From Alphaproteobacteria bacterium (GTDB taxonomy: Bacteria; Myxococcota_A; UBA796; GCA-2862545), in NCBI GenBank assembly GCA_020632875.1, contig JACKET010000003.1:372001-436000 (forward strand): 64,000 bases of DNA, given 5' to 3'. This document shows, in pieces, positions 1-8,640 of the stretch. Within the stretch, counting starts at the first letter, position 1, and each line of letters opens with the position of its first letter. Both the position numbers and the translations under genes were made by a program. The notes under the pieces were generated by a model, which saw nothing but the letters and a program-made list of their open reading frames with translations, did no database searches and was not told where the DNA came from.

Positions 1-370
1 CGCGGTCGGCCACCTGGAGCAGGTCGCCCGGCGCAGCGATGCAGGTCGAGACGGGATGCCCGTCGTGGCGCAGCGGGAGCCGCCCGAGGTTCTCGACCTC
101 GATGCGGTCGCCGCGCCGCGTCAGCTTCAGCTGCTGGCGCGACAGGTGCGGGTCGTCGAGCGGACCGCGCCGCCGCACGTCGGACGGCCGCTGCTGCACC
201 CAGTCGAGTGTGCCGTGACGCCCGAGCACGCGCTCGCCCTGCTCGAGCCGCGCCACCTCGCCCATCCGCGCCGGGTCGGACGGGAACCCCACCAGCACGA
301 CGGCCGGGCAGCGTTCGTCTGCGGGGCGGTCGGCCGACGCGGGTTGCCAGGTCGCGGTCGCTTCGTCCAT
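1..370 (-). CDS. FHA-domain protein, N-terminal part (cut by window edge)
   Basis: An open frame of 123 codons runs from an ATG at 370 off the left edge of the window. After about 20 polar residues it reads as a forkhead-associated (phosphothreonine-binding) domain: a GRHG turn at residues 50-53, DPHLSRQQ at 73-80 matching the conserved SRxH region, and VENLGRLPL at 92-100 matching the N-x-G strand. In myxobacterial-type genomes such an N-terminal FHA domain is often followed by a sigma-54 activator AAA+ module, but that part would lie outside the window, so the identity of the whole protein is open. It starts only 11 bases after the stop of the upstream kinase and is probably cotranscribed with it. 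The FHA domain could read phosphothreonines made by that kinase; this is inference. Confidence 0.72.
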   Translation of the reverse strand, partial: MDEATATWQPASADRPADERCPAVVLVGFPSDPARMGEVARLEQGERVLGRHGTLDWVQQRPSDVRRRGPLDDPHLSRQQLKLTRRGDRIEVENLGRLPLRHDGHPVSTCIAAPGDLLQVADR

Positions 371-381
371 CGCGGCGCAGC

Positions 382-2781
382 TTAACCGAGCCGGTACAGC
401 CCGCGGAACGACACGTCGAAGTCGCGGAGCCACCGCACCGCGCGGCCCCGTGCGGACAGCAGGGCGCTCGAGGCGTGCCACGCGCCCCCGCGGACCGGGA
501 GGTACGCGTCGGGGCCGGGATCCACGGCGTCTCCGACGCGGTCCGTGCGGCGGCCGGAGTCGTCCCAGCCGTCGAAGCACCAGTCCTGCACGTTGCCGCC
601 CGCACCGCGCATGCCGTAGGGGCTCGTGTCGACCGGGTAGCTGTCGATCACGGCGCACATCCGCCGCCCGACGTGCGAGTCGGCCATGCAGCACCACGAC
701 GGGTCGATGTGGGCCCCGCCCCACGGGACGTCCCGCCCGTCGACGCCGCGCGCCGCCTTCTCCCACTCGAGCTCGAGCGGGAGGCGCCAGGCGTGGCCCG
801 TCTTCGCGGCGAGCCAGTCCAGATAGGCCTGCGCGCCGTCGCGGTCCGTCATCAGCACGGGCCACTCGGGCAACCAGACGTCCCCGTCCGCGTCGACCCC
901 GAGGCCGAAGCGCCCGCCCTCGTAGCTCAGGATCAGGCGGCCCGGCTGGTCGCTCCCCGACCGCTCGCGGGGGGCGTGGCGCAGGGCTTCCCCCTCGCGG
1001 CCCGCCGCCACGAGATCGTCGAGGAAGGCCACGTACTGCCGGTTGGTGATCTGGAACCGGTGCACCACGAAGCCCGGACACCACACCCGACCGGGCGGCA
1101 GCGCCTGAGCCCCCGCCCCCCCGGCCCGGAACCAGCCGGCCGGCACGTACACCGCATCGTCCGGCAGCGAGCCGCGCGGGGGCAGGAACACCGGTGCGGG
1201 CTCGGTGGCACCGGGCGGGACCCCGTCCCAGTGGCCCTGGCGCGTGATCTCCATCGGGTAGCGCACCGGCTCGCAGTCGGCGTGCACGACGCGGCACAGG
1301 TACGAGCCGCGCGCGACGGGGACGGCGTGGAGCGGGGTGCGCCCGAGCGAGCGCTCGAACACCTCGACCATGCGGAGGTTCTGCTCGACGTACCGGTACA
1401 GCTCGACCTCGGCACCGGGAGGTTCGGTCACCAGCGTGAGCGCGCCGTCTCCGACGATCCACGCCTCGGTCGACGTGCGAACGGGGTGCCGCTCGGGGAG
1501 GGCGCGCGCGTGGGCCTCCAGCAGCGCCACGGCGCGCGCGGCGGCGTCTTCGTCCTGCGCGTCCTCCGCGTGTGCGTGGCGGAGGCGGTACCGCTCGACC
1601 AGCGCCACGTGGGCCTCGTCGAGGTCGGGAGCGATGCGCAGCGCGGCCTGGAGACCCTGCTCCACGCGGAGCTCGGCGAGCTCCGCCTCCCGCCGGAGCA
1701 GCCGCGCCTCGGAGGACTTCGCCCAGGACGGCGCCTTCTCGGCCTCGGGCGCCCACTTCGGCACGTCGACGAGCAGCGCGTCGGCCTCGCTCGCGAGGAC
1801 TTCCGCCCGGCGCTCGAGGGCTTCGGCCTCGCCCACCCCTGCCAGCGCGCGCTCCACGACGGCCAGCGCCTCCTCGCGGCGTCGTGCGCCGTCGAGCCAG
1901 TCCTGCAGGTCGCGCGCGAGCTCGGCGGCCGTGGGGTGGCGGTCTTCGGGACGCAGCGCCATGGCGCGGTCGCAGACGCGCACGAGGGCCGCGGGGAGCC
2001 CCTGCCCGCCGGGCCCGACGAGCGGGTCGCGGTCGCCCATCACGACGCGCGCGAGGATCTTCCGGGGTGGACCCGAGAAGGGCGGATGCCCGCCGAGGAT
2101 CTCGAACAGGATCGCACCGAGCGCGTACACGTCGGACCGCGCGTCGATCGCATCGACCCGACCCATGGCCTGCTCGGGCGGCATGTACGCGGGGGTGCCG
2201 GTGACCTGGCCCATCCGCGTCGCGTGCTGCGCCGCGCGACCGGTGTGGACGGGCTCAGGGACCTCCGCGGCACCCAGGACCTTCGCGATGCCCCAGTCGA
2301 GCACGTACACCTCGCCGTGCTCCCCCACCATCGCGTTCTGCGGCTTCAGATCGCGGTGGACCACGCCGCGGCCGTGCGCGTAGGCGACGGCGTTGCACAC
2401 GGCGACGAAGGCCGTGAGCAGCCGGCGGAGCGTCCAGTCGCTCGCGGTACCCGCGCGCATCGCCTCGTGGACATCGCGGATCCGGTCGCCGAGCGTGTGC
2501 CCGCGCACCTCGCGCATGGTGAACCACACCCGGCCGTCCGCGAGGCGCCCGGCGTCGTGGACCGGGACGATGTTGGGGTGCTGGAGCTGCGCCGTGGTGC
2601 GGGCCTCCGCGAGGAACCGGTCGATCCAGGCGTCGGACAGGTCCGCGGCCCGCACGATCTTCATCGCCAGGACGCGGTCGAGCTCTCGGTCGTGCACCCG
2701 GTGGACGACCGCCATGCCGCCCACCCCGATCGAGCCGAGATCGGCGTAGCGCTCCCCGAGGTCGAGCTCCGCTTCGTCCAT
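382..2781 (-). CDS. Ser/Thr protein kinase fused to a C-terminal FGE-sulfatase (SUMF1-like) domain
   Basis: This 799-residue protein has a complete N-terminal Hanks-type kinase: glycine loop GVGGMAVV (19-26), lysine 41 in AMKIV, HRDLKPQN (142-149) and a DWG triplet (162-164) where most kinases have DFG. A charged helical linker follows. Around 450-520 there is a PEGA-like segment (TEPPGAEVELY), and the C-terminal third is an FGE-sulfatase fold with the typical blocks RFQITNRQYVAFL, LPLELEWEKAARG and VRGGAWHASS. No transmembrane segment is apparent. Kinases with this C-terminal fold are known in Myxococcota and planctomycetes; in most the FGE-like domain is thought to be a binding module rather than a formylglycine-generating enzyme. 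Substrates are unknown. It lies between an AraC regulator (20 bases upstream) and an FHA protein (11 bases downstream), suggesting one signalling operon. Confidence 0.9.
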   Translation of the reverse strand: MDEAELDLGERYADLGSIGVGGMAVVHRVHDRELDRVLAMKIVRAADLSDAWIDRFLAEARTTAQLQHPNIVPVHDAGRLADGRVWFTMREVRGHTLGDRIRDVHEAMRAGTASDWTLRRLLTAFVAVCNAVAYAHGRGVVHRDLKPQNAMVGEHGEVYVLDWGIAKVLGAAEVPEPVHTGRAAQHATRMGQVTGTPAYMPPEQAMGRVDAIDARSDVYALGAILFEILGGHPPFSGPPRKILARVVMGDRDPLVGPGGQGLPAALVRVCDRAMALRPEDRHPTAAELARDLQDWLDGARRREEALAVVERALAGVGEAEALERRAEVLASEADALLVDVPKWAPEAEKAPSWAKSSEARLLRREAELAELRVEQGLQAALRIAPDLDEAHVALVERYRLRHAHAEDAQDEDAAARAVALLEAHARALPERHPVRTSTEAWIVGDGALTLVTEPPGAEVELYRYVEQNLRMVEVFERSLGRTPLHAVPVARGSYLCRVVHADCEPVRYPMEITRQGHWDGVPPGATEPAPVFLPPRGSLPDDAVYVPAGWFRAGGAGAQALPPGRVWCPGFVVHRFQITNRQYVAFLDDLVAAGREGEALRHAPRERSGSDQPGRLILSYEGGRFGLGVDADGDVWLPEWPVLMTDRDGAQAYLDWLAAKTGHAWRLPLELEWEKAARGVDGRDVPWGGAHIDPSWCCMADSHVGRRMCAVIDSYPVDTSPYGMRGAGGNVQDWCFDGWDDSGRRTDRVGDAVDPGPDAYLPVRGGAWHASSALLSARGRAVRWLRDFDVSFRGLYRLG

Positions 2782-2801
2782 GCGCAGAGCTTAGTCGGTC
2801 G

Positions 2802-3704
2802 TCAGGCGCCGGTGCGCCACGACCCCGGCGGGACGCCGACCACGCGCTTGAAGGCGCGCGAGAAGCTCGCTTCGGACGCGTATCCCGCGCGCTCCGCCGC
2901 ACGCGCGACGTCCGCCCCGTCGCGCAGCGCCCGTCGTGCCACGGCGATCCGCCACTCCGTGAGCCACGTTCCCGGCGCCGTGCCGAGCCGGTCCCGGAAG
3001 CGCGCCGCGAAGCGCGTGCGCGACATGCGCCGGGACATCGTGTCCAGGCTCCAGTCCCCCGCCGGGTCGGAGTGCACCGCCGACATCACCTGGGCCAGCT
3101 GCGGGTCGGCCATCCCCGCGAACCACCCCGCTCCCGGCCCGTCCGCAGAGCGCGCCCACTCGCGGAGGAAGTGGATCACCAGCACCTCCACGAGGCGGTT
3201 CGACAGGACGGTCGAGCCGAGGCCGTGGGTCGCGAGCTCGCCCTCCAGCAGCCCGAGCGTGGCCCGCACGAACGCCGAGGCGCCCTCCGCGCGGACCACG
3301 AACACGTCCGGCAGCGGGTCGAGCAGCCAGCGCCGGGCGGGCTCCCCGAGCGAGAACGTGCCGCAGAGCAGGTCGAGCGCGGGCTCCGGCGCGTCGTCGA
3401 CCACCGTGGGGAGCCGGTCGTCGCTCGTCTCGACGCGGTGGCTGCGCAGCGGCCGGCACACCCGCGACGGTGCGTCCATCACGTCGTGCGCCGACCCACG
3501 CGGCAGCACGGCCACGTCCCCGACCTCCACGCGCTCCACCGTCCCGCCCGAGCGCACCCACGCGGCGCCGATCACCGGCGCGTGGAAGATGGCGTTCGGA
3601 GCGCCGGTCGACGCAACGCCGAAGGGGCAGCCGAGCCGCGCCCGGCTGATCAGGGAGCCCTGCACGCCAGCGACCGACAGCAGCTCGGAGAGCGGGTCCG
3701 TCAC
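2802..3704 (-). CDS. AraC-family transcriptional regulator with cupin-like N-terminal domain
   Basis: A 300-residue regulator. The N-terminal half resembles the ligand-sensing cupin of AraC proteins (EVGDVAVLPRGSAHDV and similar strands). The last 100 residues carry two helix-turn-helix motifs: DWSLDTMSRRMSRTRFAARF, then the conserved second motif with AAERAGYASEASFSRAFKR and the closing GVPPGSWR. The chosen start is GTG at 3704, because it overlaps the stop of the upstream small gene by four bases (GTGA), a common arrangement of coupled genes. The longer open frame extending to 3950 adds only arginine-rich sequence with no family character. It probably controls a metabolic or stress gene; no target or effector can be named. 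The kinase gene follows 20 bases later on the same strand. Confidence 0.85.
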   Translation of the reverse strand: MTDPLSELLSVAGVQGSLISRARLGCPFGVASTGAPNAIFHAPVIGAAWVRSGGTVERVEVGDVAVLPRGSAHDVMDAPSRVCRPLRSHRVETSDDRLPTVVDDAPEPALDLLCGTFSLGEPARRWLLDPLPDVFVVRAEGASAFVRATLGLLEGELATHGLGSTVLSNRLVEVLVIHFLREWARSADGPGAGWFAGMADPQLAQVMSAVHSDPAGDWSLDTMSRRMSRTRFAARFRDRLGTAPGTWLTEWRIAVARRALRDGADVARAAERAGYASEASFSRAFKRVVGVPPGSWRTGA

Positions 3705-3955
3705 GGCGTCACGCGGGCTTCCAGCAATCCGACCTCCTGGTACGCATCGTTGGCGAACGCCGTGTTCAGCACGAACACGCTCGCGAACATCGGCCAGAAC
3801 GCGGCATGGTCGGGCCCGAGCGCGACCTGCTCGACGTACGTGAACCCGATGGCCGCGATCAGCCAGAGCACGCCGTGCGCGCGCTTGTGCGGGACCGCGA
3901 TCAGGTACCCGAGCCCGGGGAAGAAGAAGTTTCCGGCAACGGCGAGCCACTTCAT
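3701..3955 (-). CDS. small two-helix membrane protein
   Basis: An 84-residue protein with two hydrophobic stretches, roughly residues 2-32 (LAVAGNFFFPGLGYLIAV and following) and 38-60. The short motif PGLGYLIAVPHKRAHGVLW recalls the TM2-like FxPGxGxxY pattern of small inner-membrane proteins. The ATG at 3955 was chosen because AGGAGG sits six bases before it; the longer frame to 4060 adds a polar leader with no ribosome site. The 3' end overlaps the start of the AraC regulator gene by four bases, so the two are translationally coupled. Function unknown. A protein of similar length and character is encoded at 30,805-31,068. Confidence 0.75.
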   Translation of the reverse strand: MKWLAVAGNFFFPGLGYLIAVPHKRAHGVLWLIAAIGFTYVEQVALGPDHAAFWPMFASVFVLNTAFANDAYQEVGLLEARVTP

Positions 3956-4043
3956 GACGACCTCCTGTGTGTCATGAGAGTAGGGTTTCATCGCCGATCG
4001 ACCCATCTCAGGCCGTGCCGGTTTCCTGTCCGATCGTCCCGCT

Positions 4044-5774
4044 TCAGCGCTCGAGGGCACCGAGGTCGGGCGACCCGTCGTCGGGACGGGCCTCCCCGTC
4101 GCGCTCGTCGACGTACTGCCGGTCGACCGGGTGCGCCGCCATACCGGCCTGCAGGGGCCCTCCGGCGTCCACCGCCGCGGAGCCCGCCGTCAGCGCGAGA
4201 TCCCGGTTCGCCTGGTCCACGAAGCCCGGGCTGGTGCCCGTGATCACGCCGCTCGTCGTGATCGTGCCCGTCGCCCCGGAGAACGAGTCGCTCCAGCCCT
4301 GCGTGAGCCAGCTGTCCTCGACGTTCACATCGCCGTCGGTGTTCACCAGTGCCAGGTTGCCGACCGCGTGCACGATGCAGTTCTCGACCTGCGCCACGTG
4401 GCCCGGCGCAGAGAGGCGGAACAACGTCGTGTTCCCCGTCCGCTCCGAGAGGACCGTGTTGTGCGCGAAGTAGAGCGTCCCGTTGCGGTAGTCGGCGGTC
4501 GTCCCGTTGTCCCCGCCGTAGTGGACGATCTGCGAGTTGCCGTCACCGTCGGGCTCCACGAGCAGGTTCCCGTACACGTACGTCGTGTCGTAGCTCGGGT
4601 CGTCGATGAGCTCGGCGTGGTCGGACTCGACGAGGTCGAGCTGCCGGTTGCCCCCGACGATGCGGTTGTACCGGATGACCGTGCCCGCCGAGCGATCCTT
4701 GAGGTTGTTCCCCGGACAGCCCGCGCACAGCGGGCCGTAGAGGTTGTACTCGAAGGTGATGCCGAGCGCCTCGGTGTAGCTGTTGTGCTCGTAGATCGAG
4801 CCGACGACGCCGTTCCCGTAGACGTGGTTGGACGCGATCGTGACGTTCGAGGCGGCCCAGGCGACGAACAGGCCGTTGCCGTTGTCGGTGAAGACGTTGC
4901 CGCGCAGGGTGATGTGGTCGCCCTCCTCGACGAACACGCCCGCCGCGTTGTTCGGGTAGGACTGGACCGTGCCGGCGTCGTCCGTGTACGTGCGCGGCGC
5001 GCGGGCGCCCCGGAGCTCGAGGTCTTCGAGGTAGATCCAGCTCGCCGGCCCCGCGGGCGTGGACGCGCCGCCGATCTTCACGATGCCGCGGCCCTCGCTC
5101 CAGTACGACTGCGCGGTGTTCGTCGTCGCGTTCTCGCCGGTGATGACGGGGAGCTCGCCCGTGACGGGGTCGCACACGCCGATGACGACGACGGGGTCGG
5201 CCTGCGTACCCGGTGCGTTCAGCACCCACTTCGCCGCATAGGGCGTCGGGGACGGCCAGATCCGCACGAGGGTGTCCGCGCCGACCGTGTGCCACGGCAC
5301 GTCGTTCGGGTGGGCGTACGCCTGGCCCGGGCCCACGTCGTAGACGGTCGCGAAGTCCGCCGGGTCCCAGCGATCGAACGCGCAGCCCTGGGCGGCGGGG
5401 TCGGTGTCGGTGTCCGCATCCGTGTCGGAGTCCGCGTCCGTGTCGGAGTCCGCGTCCGTGTCCGAGTCCGCGTCCGTGTCCGCGTCGGTGTCCGTGTCCG
5501 TGTCCGTGTCCGCGTCCGTGTCGGTGTCGGTGTCGGAGTCGGAGTCCGCGTCCGAGTCGGCGTCGGTATCGGAGTCCGCGTCGGTATCGGAGTCGGTGTC
5601 CGCATCGGAGTCGGTGTCCGCGTCGGAGTCGGTGTCCGCGTCGGAGTCGGTGTCCGCATCGGAGTCCGTGTCGGCGTCCGAATCCGTGTCGGTGTCCGTG
5701 TCCGCTTCGGTGGGCTCGGTGTCCTTCCCCGCCGTGCACGCAGCGAGCAGGATCAACGGGAGCAGATGGCGCAT
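4044..5774 (-). CDS. lipoprotein with Asp-rich stalk and right-handed parallel beta-helix domain
   Basis: This 576-residue protein starts with a lipoprotein signal (LILLAAC, lipidated Cys 13) at an ATG preceded by GGAGG. Residues 21-126 are a low-complexity stalk of Asp alternating with Thr, Ser and Ala. The remainder is a right-handed beta-helix of the NosD/pectate-lyase-like class, shown by serial short strands such as ITLRGNVFTDNGNGLFVAW, VTIASNHVYGNGVVG and TVIRYNRIVGGNRQ and by many Asn turns. Such folds on surface proteins often bind or cleave polysaccharide; no catalytic set could be identified. The stalk probably holds the domain away from the membrane. It is monocistronic by spacing (gaps on both sides). 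Six proteins in the window share this lipobox-plus-stalk design. Confidence 0.88.
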   Translation of the reverse strand: MRHLLPLILLAACTAGKDTEPTEADTDTDTDSDADTDSDADTDSDADTDSDADTDSDADTDSDTDADSDTDADSDADSDSDTDTDTDADTDTDTDTDADTDADSDTDADSDTDADSDTDADTDTDPAAQGCAFDRWDPADFATVYDVGPGQAYAHPNDVPWHTVGADTLVRIWPSPTPYAAKWVLNAPGTQADPVVVIGVCDPVTGELPVITGENATTNTAQSYWSEGRGIVKIGGASTPAGPASWIYLEDLELRGARAPRTYTDDAGTVQSYPNNAAGVFVEEGDHITLRGNVFTDNGNGLFVAWAASNVTIASNHVYGNGVVGSIYEHNSYTEALGITFEYNLYGPLCAGCPGNNLKDRSAGTVIRYNRIVGGNRQLDLVESDHAELIDDPSYDTTYVYGNLLVEPDGDGNSQIVHYGGDNGTTADYRNGTLYFAHNTVLSERTGNTTLFRLSAPGHVAQVENCIVHAVGNLALVNTDGDVNVEDSWLTQGWSDSFSGATGTITTSGVITGTSPGFVDQANRDLALTAGSAAVDAGGPLQAGMAAHPVDRQYVDERDGEARPDDGSPDLGALER

Positions 5775-5998
5775 TCGGACCTCCGTCCCGGAGGTGTACC
5801 GCACTTCACGAGCACGTGCGCATCCACTGCCACCCGATGGCAGCGATTGCGCAGCGATCCGAACGAAGGCATCCCATGCCGAATGCACGTCCCGCGGAGG
5901 CAACGGACGACGAGTGCACGTTCTTCGGCCAAGGCGCGCCCTCGCGTGCCCATCATCGTCGATTATCGGCGTTCTCTCGTCGAGCCTACAGGCCCGAC

Positions 5999-6111
5999 GT
6001 GCAGTCGGACCCCGTTGCCTCCCGCCGCCGTGCACTCGAACCCCGTTGCCTCCCGCCGCCGTGCACTCGGACCTCGTTGCCTCCCGCCGCTCGGCCCCCG
6101 TTGCGTCCCAG
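5999..6111. repeat. 31-base tandem repeat (three and a half units) with an inverted partner at 5896-5920
   Basis: The 352-base gene-free space 5775-6126 contains units starting at 5999, 6030 and 6061, each built from GTGCA(C/G)TCG, then ACCCCGTTGCC, then TCCCGCCGCC. A degraded fourth unit lies at 6091-6111. The segment 5896-5920 (GGAGGCAACGG ... GAGTGCACG) is an inverted, diverged copy of the same motif. The arrangement resembles the paired inverted short arrays found elsewhere in this window but has a longer unit. No gene is supported in this space. Confidence 0.8.
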
Positions 6112-6126
6112 CAGGAAGCATCCGAG

Positions 6127-8118
6127 CTACTCGCTGCGGAAGCCGTTCGTCCGGTGGGTGCCGTCACAGAAGGGCTTGTTCTGCGAGCCACCGCAGCGGC
6201 ACAGCGCGCACTTCTGCTTCTTCGCGAACGTGCGACCCGTGCCGGAGCACAGCTCGAGGTTGCCGGACACCATCAGCGGGCCGTCCTTCGCGGGCCGGAC
6301 CTCGAGCACGCCGCTGCGCACCTCGAGCGCCGTCACGTCGCCCGTCGCGGGCTCGCCCGTCGCCGTGAAGCCGATGTCGTGGTGCGACCCGTCGCAGTAG
6401 GGCTTCCGCTTCGACGCGCCGCACCGGCAGAGCGTGGCGCGCAGGCGCGGCGCCTCGCCTTCGATGCGCAGGTCGGCGTTCACCGCATAGGGCCCGTCCT
6501 GACGGACGTACAGCGTGTTGACGCTGGGCGGGGCCTCGTCGGGACGCCCATCCTTGCGGGTGTACGTGATGGCGCCCGAGGGACAGCGGTGCGCGATGCC
6601 CGCCAGCGCTTCGGCGTCGATGGCGTCGGGCCGGATCCACGGGCCCTGCACGTTGCCCACGAACACCTCGGGGGCACCGAGCACGCAGAACCGCGCGTGG
6701 ATGCAGCGCTTTCCGTCGAAGCGCAGCGTGAGGTGCTCGCCCTCGATCACCTCGACGCCATCGACCATGCGCCGCGGCGGGATGGACGGATCGGCGGAGT
6801 ACTCGAGGTCGCCCTCGACCCGCGGCGCAGCAGCGACGGGCGCCGGCGCCGCAGCAACCGCCGAGGCGCCGTGCACGGCGATCCGGCCGAGCCCGGCGCG
6901 ATCGAGGCGGTCGGCCATCTGCGCGAGCTGCCCGGAGATGCGCGTCAGCACCGGGTCGACCGCCGCGAGCCGCGCCGCCCCGTCCGCCAGGCGACGCGTG
7001 CGCTCGATCAGCACGCCCGCCGCGACCGGCTCGGGGACCCGGATCTCCCGCGTGACCGCGAACGACATCCCCGCCGCGACGTCGGGCCGCTCGGCCTGCG
7101 GGGGCATGCGCGTGAGGACCTCGTTCACCGGCACCAGTGCCTGCATCAGCGCAATGGCCTCGTCGACCAGCGCCGCGCGGACGCCCGCCGGGACGGGGCT
7201 CCACGCGACCCCCAGCATCCGCAGCATGTGGTTGTACAGGGCGTTCGCGAGGTCGAGGACGCCCGCCGCGCGCGGCTCGCCGACCCACGTCTTGCCCGCC
7301 GGCGTCGGGGGCTTCCGCTGCACGGGACTCCGAACGACCGGCCGCGACGGCTCGAACTCGGCGTCGGCCCCGAGCAGCGCGGCGTACTCGTCGCGGACCG
7401 CGGAGAACCGGCGGAAGTGCGAGCTCTCGGGGTTGTCGACGTTCCCCTCGCCCTGCTCGACGATGTTGTCGATGGCCTGCAGCGCGCTGGCGAGGTCGCG
7501 GACGCCGATCAGCCCGTCGAGCTGCACGACCCGCTCGTCGATCTGGCAGGCCGGGTCGCCGACGAACAGCGCGTCTTCGCCGAGCACGGCCGCGAGGTGC
7601 CGGAAGCCCGCCTGGATGCCGCGGTACAGGTGCCCCACCGTGCCGTAGTCCTGCGCGGTGGGCATCAGCAGGTCGGGCGTCACACCGCGCTCGTACCGGG
7701 GCGCTTCGAAGCCCGCTCCGTCGGGCAGCTCCACGCCCTCGGGCCGCTCGAGGAACACGAAGTGGTCGATGGTCGACCGCTCGAACCGGCGCAGCTCCAC
7801 GACCACGCCGGCCGGGTGGTAGCCGGGCGACACGGGGAAGTTCGGCCGACCGAGGTGCGGACGCCCGCCGATCGCGACCAGCAGGTTGTTCGCGAGGGCG
7901 AAGTGCGTCATCTCGTCGATGGCGACGTGCACCAGCGCCGCGCGCCACCGCGCCACCGCCTGCGCCTGCTCGTCGGTGAGGCCCTCGTGGGTGCCGGACT
8001 TCAGCGACCACGCGGCGAACAGGTAGCAGCACATCAGGTTGTGCTCGACCTCGACGGCCTCGGTGAGCAGCTCCGCGAGCTCTTCGCGGTCCTGGACGAC
8101 GATCTCGGGCTCGGTCAT
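6127..8118 (-). CDS. ferritin-like / divergent ferredoxin / double CDGSH iron-sulfur protein
   Basis: This 663-residue protein joins three iron-related parts. Residues 1 to about 230 are a ferritin-like four-helix region of the iminophenyl-pyruvate dimer synthase (VioB/RebD-associated) class, with EAVEVEHNLMCCYLFAAWSL and EMTHFALANNLL carrying the ExxH metal ligands. Residues about 453-519 match the divergent 4Fe-4S mono-cluster family (GKRCIHARFC ... HRCPSGAI). Residues about 559-581 and 636-661 are two CDGSH 2Fe-2S motifs (CRCGASKRKPYCDGSHH and CRCGGSQNKPFCDGTH). The start ATG follows GGAGGG. It is likely a cytosolic redox or oxygenase-like enzyme; the substrate is unknown and no violacein- or indolocarbazole-type partner genes are nearby. 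The fusion order is known from other genomes as far as I recall. Confidence 0.87.
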   Translation of the reverse strand: MTEPEIVVQDREELAELLTEAVEVEHNLMCCYLFAAWSLKSGTHEGLTDEQAQAVARWRAALVHVAIDEMTHFALANNLLVAIGGRPHLGRPNFPVSPGYHPAGVVVELRRFERSTIDHFVFLERPEGVELPDGAGFEAPRYERGVTPDLLMPTAQDYGTVGHLYRGIQAGFRHLAAVLGEDALFVGDPACQIDERVVQLDGLIGVRDLASALQAIDNIVEQGEGNVDNPESSHFRRFSAVRDEYAALLGADAEFEPSRPVVRSPVQRKPPTPAGKTWVGEPRAAGVLDLANALYNHMLRMLGVAWSPVPAGVRAALVDEAIALMQALVPVNEVLTRMPPQAERPDVAAGMSFAVTREIRVPEPVAAGVLIERTRRLADGAARLAAVDPVLTRISGQLAQMADRLDRAGLGRIAVHGASAVAAAPAPVAAAPRVEGDLEYSADPSIPPRRMVDGVEVIEGEHLTLRFDGKRCIHARFCVLGAPEVFVGNVQGPWIRPDAIDAEALAGIAHRCPSGAITYTRKDGRPDEAPPSVNTLYVRQDGPYAVNADLRIEGEAPRLRATLCRCGASKRKPYCDGSHHDIGFTATGEPATGDVTALEVRSGVLEVRPAKDGPLMVSGNLELCSGTGRTFAKKQKCALCRCGGSQNKPFCDGTHRTNGFRSE

Positions 8119-8189
8119 GGACCCTCCGGCCGCCCCTCTAACGACTCCGCGGCCGGGCATTCGGGTGTACCCTCGCCGAGGAGGCCGAG

Positions 8190-8639
8190 ATGCGCCTGTT
8201 CGTGAGCTGTGGAGCCCTGCTGCTCGTGGCCTGCACGCCCCCACCGACGCTCGACGGGGGCTGGGGCGGACGCGCGATCTGCGAGAACGACGAGGTCATC
8301 GACACCGATGCCATCCTCGATGCCACGCCGGCCACAGGGGCTCTCGAAGGCGTCTTCTTCCTCGACCTGCACGTCGATCTCGGCCTGTTCGGCACCCTCG
8401 ACACCGTCCAGCGCGGCACGATCCGCGACGGCACCGTGAGCGAGGACGGCACGACGGTCGCCGGCGCCCTCGACCGCGACCCCGAGGATGCCGGCGGGAA
8501 CACCCGCAACTACGCGTTCGAAGCGACCGTCGACGACGAGTGGCTCGTGCTGGAGGGCACGCTGGACTGGGTGAACGGCGACGGCGACAGCGTGCTCGCC
8601 TGCGATCTGGAGCTCGAACGCCTGCACACGGAGGATTGA
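8190..8639 (+). CDS. small lipoprotein of unknown function
   Basis: A 149-residue protein with a lipoprotein signal ending at LLLVAC (Cys 15). The rest is a single small, probably beta-rich domain with alternating hydrophobic and acidic strands (GVFFLDLHVDLGLFGTL, GTIRDGTVSEDGTTVAGAL). This hints at an up-and-down barrel or lipocalin-like fold, but no family is recognised. GAGGAGGCCGAG lies just before the ATG and serves as ribosome site. It ends one base before the next lipoprotein gene, so the two form an operon. Confidence 0.78.
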   Translation: MRLFVSCGALLLVACTPPPTLDGGWGGRAICENDEVIDTDAILDATPATGALEGVFFLDLHVDLGLFGTLDTVQRGTIRDGTVSEDGTTVAGALDRDPEDAGGNTRNYAFEATVDDEWLVLEGTLDWVNGDGDSVLACDLELERLHTED

Positions 8640-8640
8640 G

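Noticed and set aside
208..3843. Open plus-strand frame of 1211 codons opposite the kinase and AraC genes
   Set aside because: Arg/Pro/His-rich translation with no domain; high-GC antisense shadow. The minus strand has clear families here.
5395..5710. Tandem hexamer-like DNA repeat as a non-coding satellite
   Set aside because: It is in frame within a lipoprotein gene and encodes the Asp-rich stalk; treated as part of the protein.
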